Origin: JAITVM01 sp031551135
GTDB lineage: Bacteria; Bacillota; Clostridia; Lachnospirales; JAITVM01
Assembly: GCA_031551135.1 (NCBI GenBank)
Contig: JAVBOA010000048.1
Coordinates: 1 to 12,971, forward strand
Reading direction: 5' to 3'
DNA length: 12,971 nucleotides
This document shows positions 1-6,273 of this stretch, piece after piece. Each line of letters starts with the position of its first letter. Positions within the stretch are counted from its first letter, which is position 1. The notes below the pieces were generated by a model that was not told where the DNA came from, ran no database searches, and was given only the letters and a program-made list of their open reading frames with translations. A program made the position numbers and the translations under genes.

Positions 1-239
1 TAAAACAAAACTTAAATCTTTCAGTAATATTCGGAACAACAAAGAATGCCGTTTTTAATCAGCTTTATGCAGCATTAATAGCGTTTGTTATTATTCGTTT
101 TTTATTCGTAAAAAGCTCAGAAAGCTGCTGTTATTTCAAACTTACTATGATTGAATTTATAAGATGTCTACGCGTTAATGAATTTCAAACCGAGCTTTTT
201 ATTTTTCTTCTTAATTTTTTGTCTGCATTTAAAACTTAA
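1..239 (+). CDS. IS4-family-like transposase, C-terminal fragment (5' end outside window)
   Basis: An open frame runs in from the left edge (codons begin at base 3) to a TAA at 237-239. It encodes about 78 residues. The start of the fragment contains KQNLNLSVIFGTTKNAV, which matches the pattern I know from IS4-type DDE transposases, where a stretch like IKQ-LKIK-F-GTSKNAV lies just after the catalytic Glu region and is followed by a hydrophobic segment (here LYAALIAFVIIRFLFV). The three catalytic acidic residues would lie upstream and outside the window, so intactness cannot be judged. The gene converges on, and overlaps by 3 bases, the small minus-strand ORF at 236-388. The right terminal repeat of the element should lie within the next few tens of bases, but it cannot be defined without the left end. 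Confidence 0.7.
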   Translation, partial: KQNLNLSVIFGTTKNAVFNQLYAALIAFVIIRFLFVKSSESCCYFKLTMIEFIRCLRVNEFQTELFIFLLNFLSAFKT

Positions 240-388
240 ATTGTAATATTATGGATAATCAACAGGCCTGGTCTAGTCTTTATTCCTCTTGTAAGACTTG
301 ACCATTTCACAAACCAACTCGCTTCAGTGTATACAGAATAAAAGCAAAATACTCCGCAAAACACAAAGACAAGACCTATAGGGTTCAT
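236..388 (-). CDS. Small membrane protein ORF, probably truncated by the adjacent insertion sequence
   Basis: The ATG at 386-388 has an excellent GGGAGGA ribosome binding site (395-401 on the plus strand) 6 bases upstream. The frame encodes 50 residues. The N-terminus MNPIGLVFVFCGVFCFYSVY is one hydrophobic helix, followed by EASWFVKWSSLTRG. This is the layout of small two-helix membrane proteins, some of which are immunity proteins (Imm17-like) in Firmicutes. The second helix expected in such proteins is missing. The frame ends exactly at the 3' end of the IS4-like transposase, so I infer that the insertion replaced the C-terminus and the gene is a remnant. The family assignment is a guess. 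The start codon and RBS are well supported. Confidence 0.5.
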   Translation of the reverse strand: MNPIGLVFVFCGVFCFYSVYTEASWFVKWSSLTRGIKTRPGLLIIHNITI

Positions 389-774
389 TGAATATCCTCC
401 CAAATTTCATTTTATAACAAATTTTTATCGGCGATTCGCTTATATAAATTAATGTAAATTTAATCCATCCGAAGTTAACTGAGCTTACAGAGATTTCAAA
501 AATTACCCCGTAAGGGAAGACTTTTCATAGAAGCAAGTTTAAATATGTTCGTATTTGTAATATAAATTCTATTTTGTCATTTGAAGCATTTTTACTCCAG
601 ACCAGAGCCGTTATGTGTACGCTTTAAGCGGCGATTATTCAAATAATGACTTGTACGAATTTAGCAAAAATGATATTATAATATTGTCTAATTTTATAAC
701 ATGCGGCAAATAAAACATCCTATTTCACTAAAATTAAACAAATAAAATCCAAATCATACGAATTTATTGTAACT
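389..774. other. Intergenic stretch without recognisable genes
   Basis: About 390 bases between the divergently oriented small membrane ORF and the esterase promoter. No frame on either strand carries a start codon with a ribosome binding site. The stretch around 590-640 is less AT-rich than its surroundings and could be decayed DNA, but nothing recognisable was found in it. Confidence 0.5.
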
Positions 775-803
775 TTGCTTGTGAACTTAATAACAATGAT
801 AAT
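775..803 (+). promoter_or_regulatory. Sigma-A-type promoter of the esterase gene
   Basis: TTGCTT (775-780), a 17-base spacer and GATAAT (798-803). It lies 28 bases upstream of the esterase ATG. The ribosome binding site AGGAGG (818-823) follows, 7 bases before the start. Confidence 0.55.
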
Positions 804-830
804 TTTACAAAATTTTTAGGAGGTTAGTTT

Positions 831-1478
831 ATGAAGAAAACGGTTTTAATTTTCGGTGACTCCAATACTTGGGGCTGGAAGCCAGAAAATGACTTGGTAT
901 CTCCCTTGCAGCGTTGGGATGATGATATTCGTTGGCCAGGCGTGTTGCAAAAAGAGTTAGGCAGCGATTATAAGGTACTCGCGGATGGGCTTAACGGAAG
1001 AACTACTGTTTGGAATGATCCCATTGAGGAATATCGCTGTGGAAAAAATCAAATTATTCCGACTATGGATGCACAAGCACCGTTTGACATGATTATTATT
1101 TTTGTCGGAACAAATGACCTCAAGGTGAGATATACGGTATCAGCGCAGGACATTGCCAATGGTGTCGCTATATTGGTTAATAAAGCTAAAAATCAGGTTG
1201 GCGATTTTATTGGTGATCCGAAGATATTATTAGTCGCTCCCCCTCCTCTTGGACCAGTTAATGACGGGGTATTTAAATACATGTTTGGCGGCAATGAAGA
1301 TAAATCCAAAGAATTATCAAAGTTTTATGAAGCAGTTGCAAAAGCTAATGGAGTAGAATTTTTTGATGCTGGTAAAACAGTGAAAAGCTCTAACATAGAC
1401 GGTCTGCACCTAGATGCCGACCAGCATGAAATCTTAGGAAAATCGATGGTCTCAGAAGTTAAACGTATTATTGGATAG
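831..1478 (+). CDS. SGNH/GDSL-family esterase (MsAct-like arylesterase/acyltransferase group)
   Basis: A 215-residue cytoplasmic hydrolase with no signal peptide. All four SGNH blocks are visible: block I FGDSNTWGW with nucleophile Ser11; block II GLNGRTT (53-59); block III VGTND (92-96) with oxyanion Asn95; and block V DGLH with Asp190 and His193. Length, motif order and the APPPLGP segment (136-142) match the Mycobacterium smegmatis arylesterase/acyltransferase MsAct. From the family, it likely hydrolyses small acyl esters, and acyl transfer in water is known for some members. The natural substrate is unknown. It has its own promoter and a strong terminator and is not in an operon. Its composition is less AT-rich than the neighbouring genes, which could mean a different origin. 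Confidence 0.93.
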   Translation: MKKTVLIFGDSNTWGWKPENDLVSPLQRWDDDIRWPGVLQKELGSDYKVLADGLNGRTTVWNDPIEEYRCGKNQIIPTMDAQAPFDMIIIFVGTNDLKVRYTVSAQDIANGVAILVNKAKNQVGDFIGDPKILLVAPPPLGPVNDGVFKYMFGGNEDKSKELSKFYEAVAKANGVEFFDAGKTVKSSNIDGLHLDADQHEILGKSMVSEVKRIIG

Positions 1479-1558
1479 AAGCCCGACTAATACTATTTTC
1501 ATTTGGATAAGTAGAAAAAAGGCTATAATAATAAAATAAGGCTAAATTTTCGTATTAA

Positions 1559-1592
1559 AAAACCGCCTAGAACCTTGATTCTAAGCGGTTTT
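1559..1592 (+). terminator. Rho-independent terminator after the esterase gene (bidirectional form)
   Basis: A 14-bp stem with one mismatch: AAAACCGCCTAGAA (1559-1572) pairs with TTCTAAGCGGTTTT (1579-1592) around a 6-base loop. A-rich bases precede it and T-rich bases end it, so it may work in both directions. Confidence 0.85.
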
Positions 1593-1595
1593 AAA

Positions 1596-1640
1596 CGTAG
1601 GCGAAAGGATTTGAACCCTCGACCCCCTGATACTTAGAAA
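1596..1640 (-). other. 3' part of a tRNA-like sequence (possible attachment site)
   Basis: Read on the minus strand, the segment holds a T arm, GAGGG-TTCAAAT-CCTTT (5-bp stem with two G-U pairs, 7-base loop), followed by CGCCTAC as the 3' acceptor strand and a discriminator base. No 5' half with D arm and acceptor partner is present, and the bases before the variable region no longer fold as a tRNA. A 3' tRNA piece without its 5' half is what integration by a tyrosine recombinase leaves at the far junction. The anticodon cannot be assigned. Read leftwards, a short open frame of about 31 codons ends at this fragment, where integrase genes often end, but it shows no integrase motif. Confidence 0.5.
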
Positions 1641-1785
1641 ACCTTTTTTAAGTTTCTTAAACCTTTAAAAACTCCTTGTTTCATAGGCTTTTCAGCTAAT
1701 AACTTTATCAAAGTCTTAGAACTCATCATGAACTTTAAGGTTAAAATAAGGCTAAACTTTTATTTTTACTTTTATAAACCTCTAT

Positions 1786-1814
1786 TTGATTTATGTACAT
1801 TAAAGTATTAAAAT
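1786..1814 (+). promoter_or_regulatory. Promoter of the AbrB-like gene
   Basis: TTGATT (1786-1791), a 17-base spacer and TAAAAT (1809-1814). Transcription would start near 1821, downstream of the ATG at 1793, which supports the internal start at 1844. Confidence 0.5.
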
Positions 1815-1843
1815 TGTACTATAAAATAATTAGAGGTGAGATA

Positions 1844-2158
1844 ATGGAAATTAAACTTTTAAACTCATATCCGAACAGAAGAATTGTTTATAATGATTCA
1901 TCAACGAGCAAAGCAGCTAAGCTCAGTATACCAAAAAAATTAGTATCTGCTCTAGCAAAAAATACGGATGAAGTAACATATTATGATTTTGGAGATTTCG
2001 CCGTAATCGCAAACTCTCTGGTAAATATTGAAGATTCTATCATTATATCAGAAAAACAAGATTCGGACGTATTACTAAACAAAATATCTGAACTTGAAAA
2101 TGAATTACACAAAGTAAAATCAAGAGTTACAAATCTTGAGAATAAAGCAGGCGATTAA
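1844..2158 (+). CDS. SpoVT/AbrB-like DNA-binding protein with C-terminal coiled coil
   Basis: A 104-residue protein. The ATG at 1844 is chosen over an in-frame ATG at 1793 because GAGGTGAG (1833-1840) lies just before it and the promoter overlaps the longer start. Residues about 22-52 (KAAKLSIPKKLVSAL followed by EVTYYDFGDFAVI) read as an AbrB/MazE-type swapped-hairpin: a basic strand, the IPKK turn, a helix and a final strand. Residues about 70-100 (LLNKISELENELHKVKSRV) form a heptad-like coiled coil, probably for dimerisation. Such proteins are usually transcription regulators or antitoxins. No toxin gene is next to it. Lying just upstream of the parR/parM-like locus, it may regulate it. 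The stop codon sits in the loop of its own terminator. Confidence 0.7.
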   Translation: MEIKLLNSYPNRRIVYNDSSTSKAAKLSIPKKLVSALAKNTDEVTYYDFGDFAVIANSLVNIEDSIIISEKQDSDVLLNKISELENELHKVKSRVTNLENKAGD

Positions 2159-2170
2159 GCCTGTTTTTTT
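2144..2170 (+). terminator. Terminator overlapping the 3' end of the AbrB-like gene
   Basis: AAAGCAGGC pairs with GCCTGTTTT around the loop GATTAA, which contains the TAA stop codon. A run of seven or more T follows. It separates this gene from the par-like operon. Confidence 0.8.
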
Positions 2171-2219
2171 ATACAAAAATTTAAATGTACAATATTTTAA
2201 TAATAATTTACATTTTATA

Positions 2220-2248
2220 TTGAATAATTTACTATATTAGATTATAAT
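2220..2248 (+). promoter_or_regulatory. Promoter of the parR/parM-like operon
   Basis: TTGAAT (2220-2225), a 17-base spacer and a consensus TATAAT (2243-2248). Transcription should start near 2255, immediately before or inside the repeat cluster, so a protein bound to the repeats would block transcription. Confidence 0.75.
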
Positions 2249-2316
2249 GTGTATGTAAGGAAATGCGTAAACACGTATATACGGAAATGCATTTACGCAC
2301 AAATACGTATATACAC
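2249..2316. repeat. Nested direct and inverted repeats: candidate centromere (parC)/operator
   Basis: Direct repeats are ACGTATATAC (2273-2282 and 2305-2314) and GGAAATGC (2259-2266 and 2283-2290, 24 bases apart). Inverted pairs are TGCGTAAA/TTTACGCA (2264-2271, 2292-2299) and GTGTAT/ATACAC (2249-2254, 2311-2316), both centred near 2282. Short repeats placed between the promoter and a ribbon-helix-helix gene upstream of a ParM-like actin are the expected form of a type II partition centromere that doubles as an autoregulatory operator. The role is inferred from position. Confidence 0.6.
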
Positions 2317-2349
2317 ATTTATTTTCTTTCGGCAAAAGGAGGAATCCGA

Positions 2350-2619
2350 ATAAAAACAAGATATGATTCAACATTTAAAATAGAAACCATAAAGAAGTTG
2401 AACTTATTTATTTGCAATAGTGATGGGGAAATTAAAAGTAAAAATACAATAATCGAATATTTGGTTGACATTTTTTTAGGTTTCGTCACACCAGATGATG
2501 TTTTAAATAATCGAATGCCTGAATTTTTCACACAGGTTACTCCGGTAATAAAAGATTTACAGATAAATGAAGCGCAAGAAAATTTTGAAATCAATACAAA
2601 TGATTTTGACCTATTATAA
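2350..2619 (+). CDS. ParR-like ribbon-helix-helix DNA-binding protein, apparent ATA start
   Basis: 89 residues if read from ATA at 2350. The frame also has an ATG at 2263, but that start lies inside the repeat cluster, about 8 bases from the predicted transcript start, has no usable ribosome binding site and adds an improbable N-terminus. AAAAGGAGG (2334-2342) lies exactly 7 bases before ATA. The nearest downstream ATG (2363) is out of frame. The N-terminus has the ribbon-helix-helix layout: a strand around residues 8-13, helix 14-22, a turn at SDGE, and helix 30-42. The C-terminus is acidic (ENFEINTNDFDLL), like adaptor tails that contact an actin filament. It is 10 bases upstream of the ParM-like gene and co-transcribed with it. 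By analogy it binds the repeats and couples them to the filament. Confidence 0.7.
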   Translation: MKTRYDSTFKIETIKKLNLFICNSDGEIKSKNTIIEYLVDIFLGFVTPDDVLNNRMPEFFTQVTPVIKDLQINEAQENFEINTNDFDLL

Positions 2620-2629
2620 GGAGGAAAAA

Positions 2630-3670
2630 ATGGCAAGCAATAATTATGCAGTAGACGTGGGCTACGGAAATATTAAGGGTGTCAGCGCAACAAAACGAAT
2701 TATCTTCCCCACCCTGTACAAACACTTTTACAACACAATAGACCAAGACTTGAGAAATTTAAAGTACATCGCAAAAATTAATAACAAGCAATATTCTGTC
2801 GGAGACTTCGCCGCGATCGGCGGAAGTAGCCGGGAGCTTTCTAAGGATCATCAGCTCGATAATGAAAAAATTTCTGTTTTCTTGGGAACAGCACTCAATT
2901 TACTTAGTGAATCCTGTGATGAGACCGAAGAAATAAATTTGTCTGTTGGATTGCCTGTTGACTTTTACACGTCACAAAAAGACGTGCTTAAAAATATGTT
3001 AAGCGGATTGGAAATCAGAACTGAAATTAATGGAAAGATAAAAAATTTTATAATTAATGAAGTCCTGGTAACACAGCAAGCTGTTTCAGCATTTCACGCT
3101 ATATTTTTGAGCCCTGACGGAAGCCCTAAAAACAATCAATATTTCGACAGAGAATTCTATCAGTTTGGCGGGGCAATAGTTGATATCGGGTATAACACCT
3201 TGGATCTGATTAGAATAAGCAAGCAAGGAAGTAACTTTGTAATTGTTCCGGAAGAAAAACACAGTTATGAAATGTTAGGTGCGGTATTTGCACATCAGAT
3301 AGCAGCGAAAGAGATAAATCATAAATTCGGCTGCGATTATGATATGACATTTTATGAAGATGCACTTAATCAGAATAATGGCTTGCTCTACATATCAGGT
3401 CAAGCTATAAATATAAAGCCGTTCTTTGATAATGCCTATTCTGTTTTGGCTGACGAAATTAAACGGATTGTCTTGAAAACATGGCGCGATATAGATTCGT
3501 TCGGTGGATTATATTTGACTGGCGGCACTGCAGAAAAAATTATTGAACATTTTAATATTCGTAACGTAAAAGTACAACTTCAAGAAGATTCGATATTTGC
3601 AAATGCTCTTGGTCTGCTCACAAAACTGAACTTATATATGGATAAGCAAAGTAAAGTGCCTGCGGAATAA
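2630..3670 (+). CDS. ParM/StbA-like actin-family ATPase (DNA segregation)
   Basis: A 346-residue bacterial actin. The ATG at 2630 has AAGGAGG (2618-2624) 5 bases upstream; an in-frame start at 2567 would overlap the previous gene and is rejected. Actin-fold motifs appear in order: phosphate-1 DVGYGNIKG (9-17), connect-1 EVLVTQQAVSAF (144-155), phosphate-2 IVDIGYNTLDL (183-193) and the adenosine motif LYLTGGTA (294-301). A C-terminal FANALGLLTKL (323-333) is also typical. The phosphate-1 loop with Asp-Val-Gly-Tyr-Gly-Asn is that of plasmid-type ParM/Alp proteins rather than MreB or FtsA. In this family, ATP-driven filaments push or position DNA held by the ParR-centromere complex. It follows the ParR-like gene by 10 bases, and the membrane protein gene follows 49 bases later. 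Confidence 0.93.
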   Translation: MASNNYAVDVGYGNIKGVSATKRIIFPTLYKHFYNTIDQDLRNLKYIAKINNKQYSVGDFAAIGGSSRELSKDHQLDNEKISVFLGTALNLLSESCDETEEINLSVGLPVDFYTSQKDVLKNMLSGLEIRTEINGKIKNFIINEVLVTQQAVSAFHAIFLSPDGSPKNNQYFDREFYQFGGAIVDIGYNTLDLIRISKQGSNFVIVPEEKHSYEMLGAVFAHQIAAKEINHKFGCDYDMTFYEDALNQNNGLLYISGQAINIKPFFDNAYSVLADEIKRIVLKTWRDIDSFGGLYLTGGTAEKIIEHFNIRNVKVQLQEDSIFANALGLLTKLNLYMDKQSKVPAE

Positions 3671-3719
3671 TAAGGAATCAATTTTTTAACATAGAAATTT
3701 CTGCGATGCGAGGTGATAG

Positions 3720-4166
3720 ATGATTTCTAAAAATATGCCAAACGAAGAACCGACCCAACAAGATTTACGCAAAATAGTCAATCAGATTCCTTACAGTAAA
3801 TCCAGAAAAGTTTTTATTGTTCTATGTCTAGGTTTAATAGGAAGCGTAATGTTGTTTCTGTATTCTCGATTGCCGCCGGATGGGTTTTCGTTTTTGGGTG
3901 ATACGCTTCCGATTATATTTAATTATTTCGGGTTTCTGAAATATTTGGTAATCCCCATACCGCTTGAAATTGCTTTAAAATATTATGAAAAAAACTATTA
4001 TTACACGTATATCACAAACAGAACATACACACCTAAACCCATTGTTCTGTTTCGGATAATAAATTTATCAGCGAGAGGAGCGGTTACATTAATTAGAAAA
4101 GTATTTGGACTTCAAAAATATCTTATTACTATTACCTTTAATCGTAAGATTAAAAATACACAATAA
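3720..4166 (+). CDS. Membrane protein of unknown function, two transmembrane helices
   Basis: 148 residues, not recognised. The ATG at 3720 has GAGGTGA (3710-3716) 3 bases upstream. Hydrophobic segments lie at about residues 31-48 (VFIVLCLGLIGSVMLFLY) and 66-82. The N-terminal 30 residues are polar, and the tail after residue 85 is Tyr/Lys/Arg-rich and basic. There is no cleavable signal. It lies 49 bases after the parM-like gene with no terminator between them, so it is probably the third gene of the operon. A basic membrane protein between a segregation actin and an FtsK-like translocase could anchor one of them at the envelope, but nothing in the sequence proves this. Confidence 0.75.
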   Translation: MISKNMPNEEPTQQDLRKIVNQIPYSKSRKVFIVLCLGLIGSVMLFLYSRLPPDGFSFLGDTLPIIFNYFGFLKYLVIPIPLEIALKYYEKNYYYTYITNRTYTPKPIVLFRIINLSARGAVTLIRKVFGLQKYLITITFNRKIKNTQ

Positions 4167-4341
4167 TAAATAAAAATTCATATTTCGAAATCTATATATT
4201 AATATTTTTATTTATAATATATATATGAGGAGAAAATTATTTTGCACAAAAATTAATAAATAGAAGATTAAAGAAATATTATTTCACGTTATCAAATAGA
4301 TTTTAAAAATAAACTCAAGCTTTTAATTTTAATACTAGTAT
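4167..4341. other. AT-rich intergenic leader before the repeat array
   Basis: No gene is visible. A TATAAT (4213-4218) without a matching -35 and a GAGGAG (4227-4232) are present. The latter is followed only by a 4-codon frame from TTG, so no protein is called. The promoter of the FtsK-like gene should lie here or in the array, but none is convincing. Confidence 0.4.
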
Positions 4342-4443
4342 CCCCACCTACCTCCCCGGAGGCTACCTCCCTGCCTACCTCCCCACCTACCTGTGGCGTA
4401 ATTGCGCTAAATAATACCCTTTTATTTTCTTGGGGAGGTAGGT
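4342..4443. repeat. GC-rich polar repeat array CCTACCTCCCC with one inverted copy (candidate translocase recognition site)
   Basis: In very AT-rich surroundings, CCTACCTCCCC occurs at 4347-4357 and 4374-4384, with variants GCTACCTCCCT (4362-4372) and CCTACCTGTGG (4386-4396), spaced 12-15 bases. The exact complement GGGGAGGTAGG lies at 4432-4442. ACCTACCTCCCC (4346-4357) and GGGGAGGTAGGT (4432-4443) form a 12-bp perfect inverted repeat. CCTCC-CC-GGAGG (4351-4362) is a further small hairpin. The array ends 22 bases before the start of the FtsK-like gene. It could be a DNA site read by the encoded translocase, an origin-type structure, or an mRNA leader hairpin controlling that gene. Confidence 0.75.
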
Positions 4444-4465
4444 CGGCAGCTCTTACAAAGGAGTG

Positions 4466-6196
4466 ATGAAGATAACAAGAAGAGAAAAAGTGAGGCTAAA
4501 TAATTGCAAAAAAGAAATATTATATCTTATCGTAATAGGTATATCTTGTCTCTCTTTGTGCGGCATTTTTATACCTGATAGCGGATTAATATGTACTGTT
4601 TTGAAGGATGTTTCAAAAAACTTATATGGCGATAATGCTTTTATCACTATAGGTTTATACATGATTTATGCAATTTATTTGTATAGCAACATAAAAGATG
4701 AAGCAATCGAAATCAGAGTCGGCTCAATAATCATAATGGCGATGGCGCTTCAAGGTTCGTTATATATGTACGATGTCGATAGTGGAAAACTTGGCTCAAT
4801 AGTCGGCAGTGTTATTCTATTTGCTTTTAGAAAATACATTGGTACAGTGTTCCTTATATTAATATTTTCTTACGCCTTTTTACGCATACTAAATATAGCA
4901 ATTTTCGAGTTAAAAGATTTTATTTGGGAGGGACTTATTATTAATTACAATATTCACGGAAGATTTAACAACGAAAAAATTTCTGAAAAAAGTTTCGTTG
5001 AATGTACCGATTCTGCGGAAACATTCACTTTACTGCCACTACCTAAAATTGTTCCATTTAAAAGTATTACAAACACAAAAGAATTTTTGACCGGAGACAA
5101 AATGCTAGTGCCGTTTGGGACTGATGAGAACGGAACTAACATATATCATAGTATAACAGATATGCCACATGCTTTGATAGCCGGTGTCACAAAGTCCGGA
5201 AAGAGTGTTTTCGTCAGCAATTTGATTTGTTCCTTAATTTTAAAAAACTCACCGGACGATTTAAAATTTGTAATGGTAGACTTGAAACTTGTTGAATTAT
5301 CAATATATAAAAATATAAAACATCTCATGTGTCCGATTGTCACGGATGAATCCGAGGTTGAACCAGCGTTGGTAAATCTAAATCGTATATTAAAGGATCG
5401 CTTGAATTTATTTTCAGAAAATGGTTGCAGAGATTATGATGAATTCACAAGGAACGGAAATAAAATCCCTCGAATAGTTTTAATAATTGATGAATTCGCT
5501 GATTTGTCTGACGAAACAGTATTTGGAAAAAAAGCGGTCAATAATATCATCGGATTAGTTAATATTTTTGCCAGAAAATCCCGTGCCGCCGGTATTCATT
5601 TGATAGTTGCTATGCAAAGACCAACCACGGATATTATAAAAGGTTCTGTTAAAACAAATATACCTGTTAGAATTGCATTTGCTTGTACCGACGCAACAGC
5701 TTCAAGAGTTATTCTGGAATCTAATGGAGCAGAACAAATTACCGAACGAGGAGAAGCCTTGTACAAAACAATTGACCAAAGATCACCAAAAAGAATAAAA
5801 GCTCCTCTAATCACAACAACAGAAGTCGGTGAAATAGTTTTAAAAAATCAATCCGAAAACAGTGATGGTTACGTTGTTTTAGAGCGTTCGCCGGATAAAA
5901 AGATATTTGAATTAAAAAAGCCTATGGAAAAAAAGCTATTTAAAGATATTTTAACCGAAGATATTATTTTAAATGCTATAGAAAATGGTTCTATTTCCAT
6001 ACGGTCAATACGAAAAGAATATTCAATTGGCGACAACAGAGCACATAAAATTCTTGCTGAAATAGAAAGGATCGATGGCATCATATCGACCGAAAAAACC
6101 GACTTCGGCGCAAGAGAAATGCTTCTAAGAAGCATAGATGAATGGGAGGTCTTGAAAAGAAATCTATTGAATAAAAATTTGGAGTCAGCAGGATAA
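4466..6196 (+). CDS. Membrane-anchored FtsK/SpoIIIE-family DNA translocase with gamma-like winged helix
   Basis: 576 residues from ATG 4466 (a GTG at 4463 adds one residue). AAAGGAG (4457-4463) is only 2 bases before the ATG, so initiation may be weak or regulated. Four or more transmembrane helices lie between residues 18 and 142. The motor has Walker A GVTKSGKS (240-247), Walker B VLIIDEF (338-344) and the FtsK signature AMQRPTTDIIKGSVKTNIP (382-400). Residues about 498-554 (SIRSIRKEYSIGDNRAHKIL, then IERIDGIIS and REML) match the FtsK gamma winged helix, which reads polar G-rich motifs. It is shorter than FtsK or SpoIIIE and lacks their long linker. In the family it pumps double-stranded DNA through a membrane pore. 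No relaxase lies nearby, which argues against a simple conjugative coupling protein. The GC-rich array just upstream may be its recognition site. Confidence 0.93.
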   Translation: MKITRREKVRLNNCKKEILYLIVIGISCLSLCGIFIPDSGLICTVLKDVSKNLYGDNAFITIGLYMIYAIYLYSNIKDEAIEIRVGSIIIMAMALQGSLYMYDVDSGKLGSIVGSVILFAFRKYIGTVFLILIFSYAFLRILNIAIFELKDFIWEGLIINYNIHGRFNNEKISEKSFVECTDSAETFTLLPLPKIVPFKSITNTKEFLTGDKMLVPFGTDENGTNIYHSITDMPHALIAGVTKSGKSVFVSNLICSLILKNSPDDLKFVMVDLKLVELSIYKNIKHLMCPIVTDESEVEPALVNLNRILKDRLNLFSENGCRDYDEFTRNGNKIPRIVLIIDEFADLSDETVFGKKAVNNIIGLVNIFARKSRAAGIHLIVAMQRPTTDIIKGSVKTNIPVRIAFACTDATASRVILESNGAEQITERGEALYKTIDQRSPKRIKAPLITTTEVGEIVLKNQSENSDGYVVLERSPDKKIFELKKPMEKKLFKDILTEDIILNAIENGSISIRSIRKEYSIGDNRAHKILAEIERIDGIISTEKTDFGAREMLLRSIDEWEVLKRNLLNKNLESAG

Positions 6197-6203
6197 TTGG
6201 TAT

Positions 6204-6247
6204 CAAAAAAATAGCCGCCCTACCGTAGCAAGTACATGCGGCTATTT
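6204..6247 (-). terminator. Rho-independent terminator reading leftwards
   Basis: AAATAGCCGC (6209-6218) and GCGGCTATTT (6238-6247) form a perfect 10-bp stem with a 19-base loop. The seven A at 6204-6210 are the U-run for a minus-strand transcript. In the plus direction the hairpin lacks a good T-run and would end the translocase transcript only weakly. Confidence 0.75.
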
Positions 6248-6267
6248 CCCCACAAGATTTCTCTCGT
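6204..6267 (-). ncRNA. Candidate 64-nt small RNA with its own promoter and terminator
   Basis: A near-consensus minus-strand promoter (6274-6302) would start transcription near 6267. A strong hairpin followed by seven T in that direction ends it near 6204. The transcript contains no meaningful frame: its only ATG gives a 5-codon peptide. It lies between the translocase gene and the secreted-protein gene and is antisense only to read-through transcripts of the translocase gene. Size and layout fit an antisense or counter-transcribed RNA. The target is unknown. Confidence 0.5.
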
Positions 6268-6273
6268 GCGAAC

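Larger units (their letters stand above)
1533..1756. repeat. 14-bp direct repeat AAAATAAGGCTAAA (two copies)
   Basis: Perfect copies at 1533-1546 and 1743-1756, 210 bases apart. They flank the terminator and the tRNA-like fragment. A shorter copy, AAGGCTA, sits at about 1519. Such repeats around a tRNA-derived segment would fit arm-type integrase sites or duplicated insertion ends. This is inference. Confidence 0.5.

Noticed and set aside
1793..1843. Longer start for the AbrB-like protein
   Set aside because: It lies over the predicted promoter spacer and has no ribosome binding site. The ATG at 1844 has GAGGTGAG.
2263..2349. ATG start for the ParR-like protein
   Set aside because: It lies in the repeat cluster near the transcript start, has no usable ribosome binding site and adds an improbable N-terminus. 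It cannot be fully excluded without protein data.
2319..2636. Minus-strand ORF of 105 codons over the ParR-like gene
   Set aside because: It is antisense to a better supported gene and has no ribosome binding site or recognisable domain.
4432..4442. GGGGAGGTAGG as the ribosome binding site of the translocase gene
   Set aside because: It is more than 20 bases from the start. AAAGGAG at 4457-4463 is closer, although its spacing is short.
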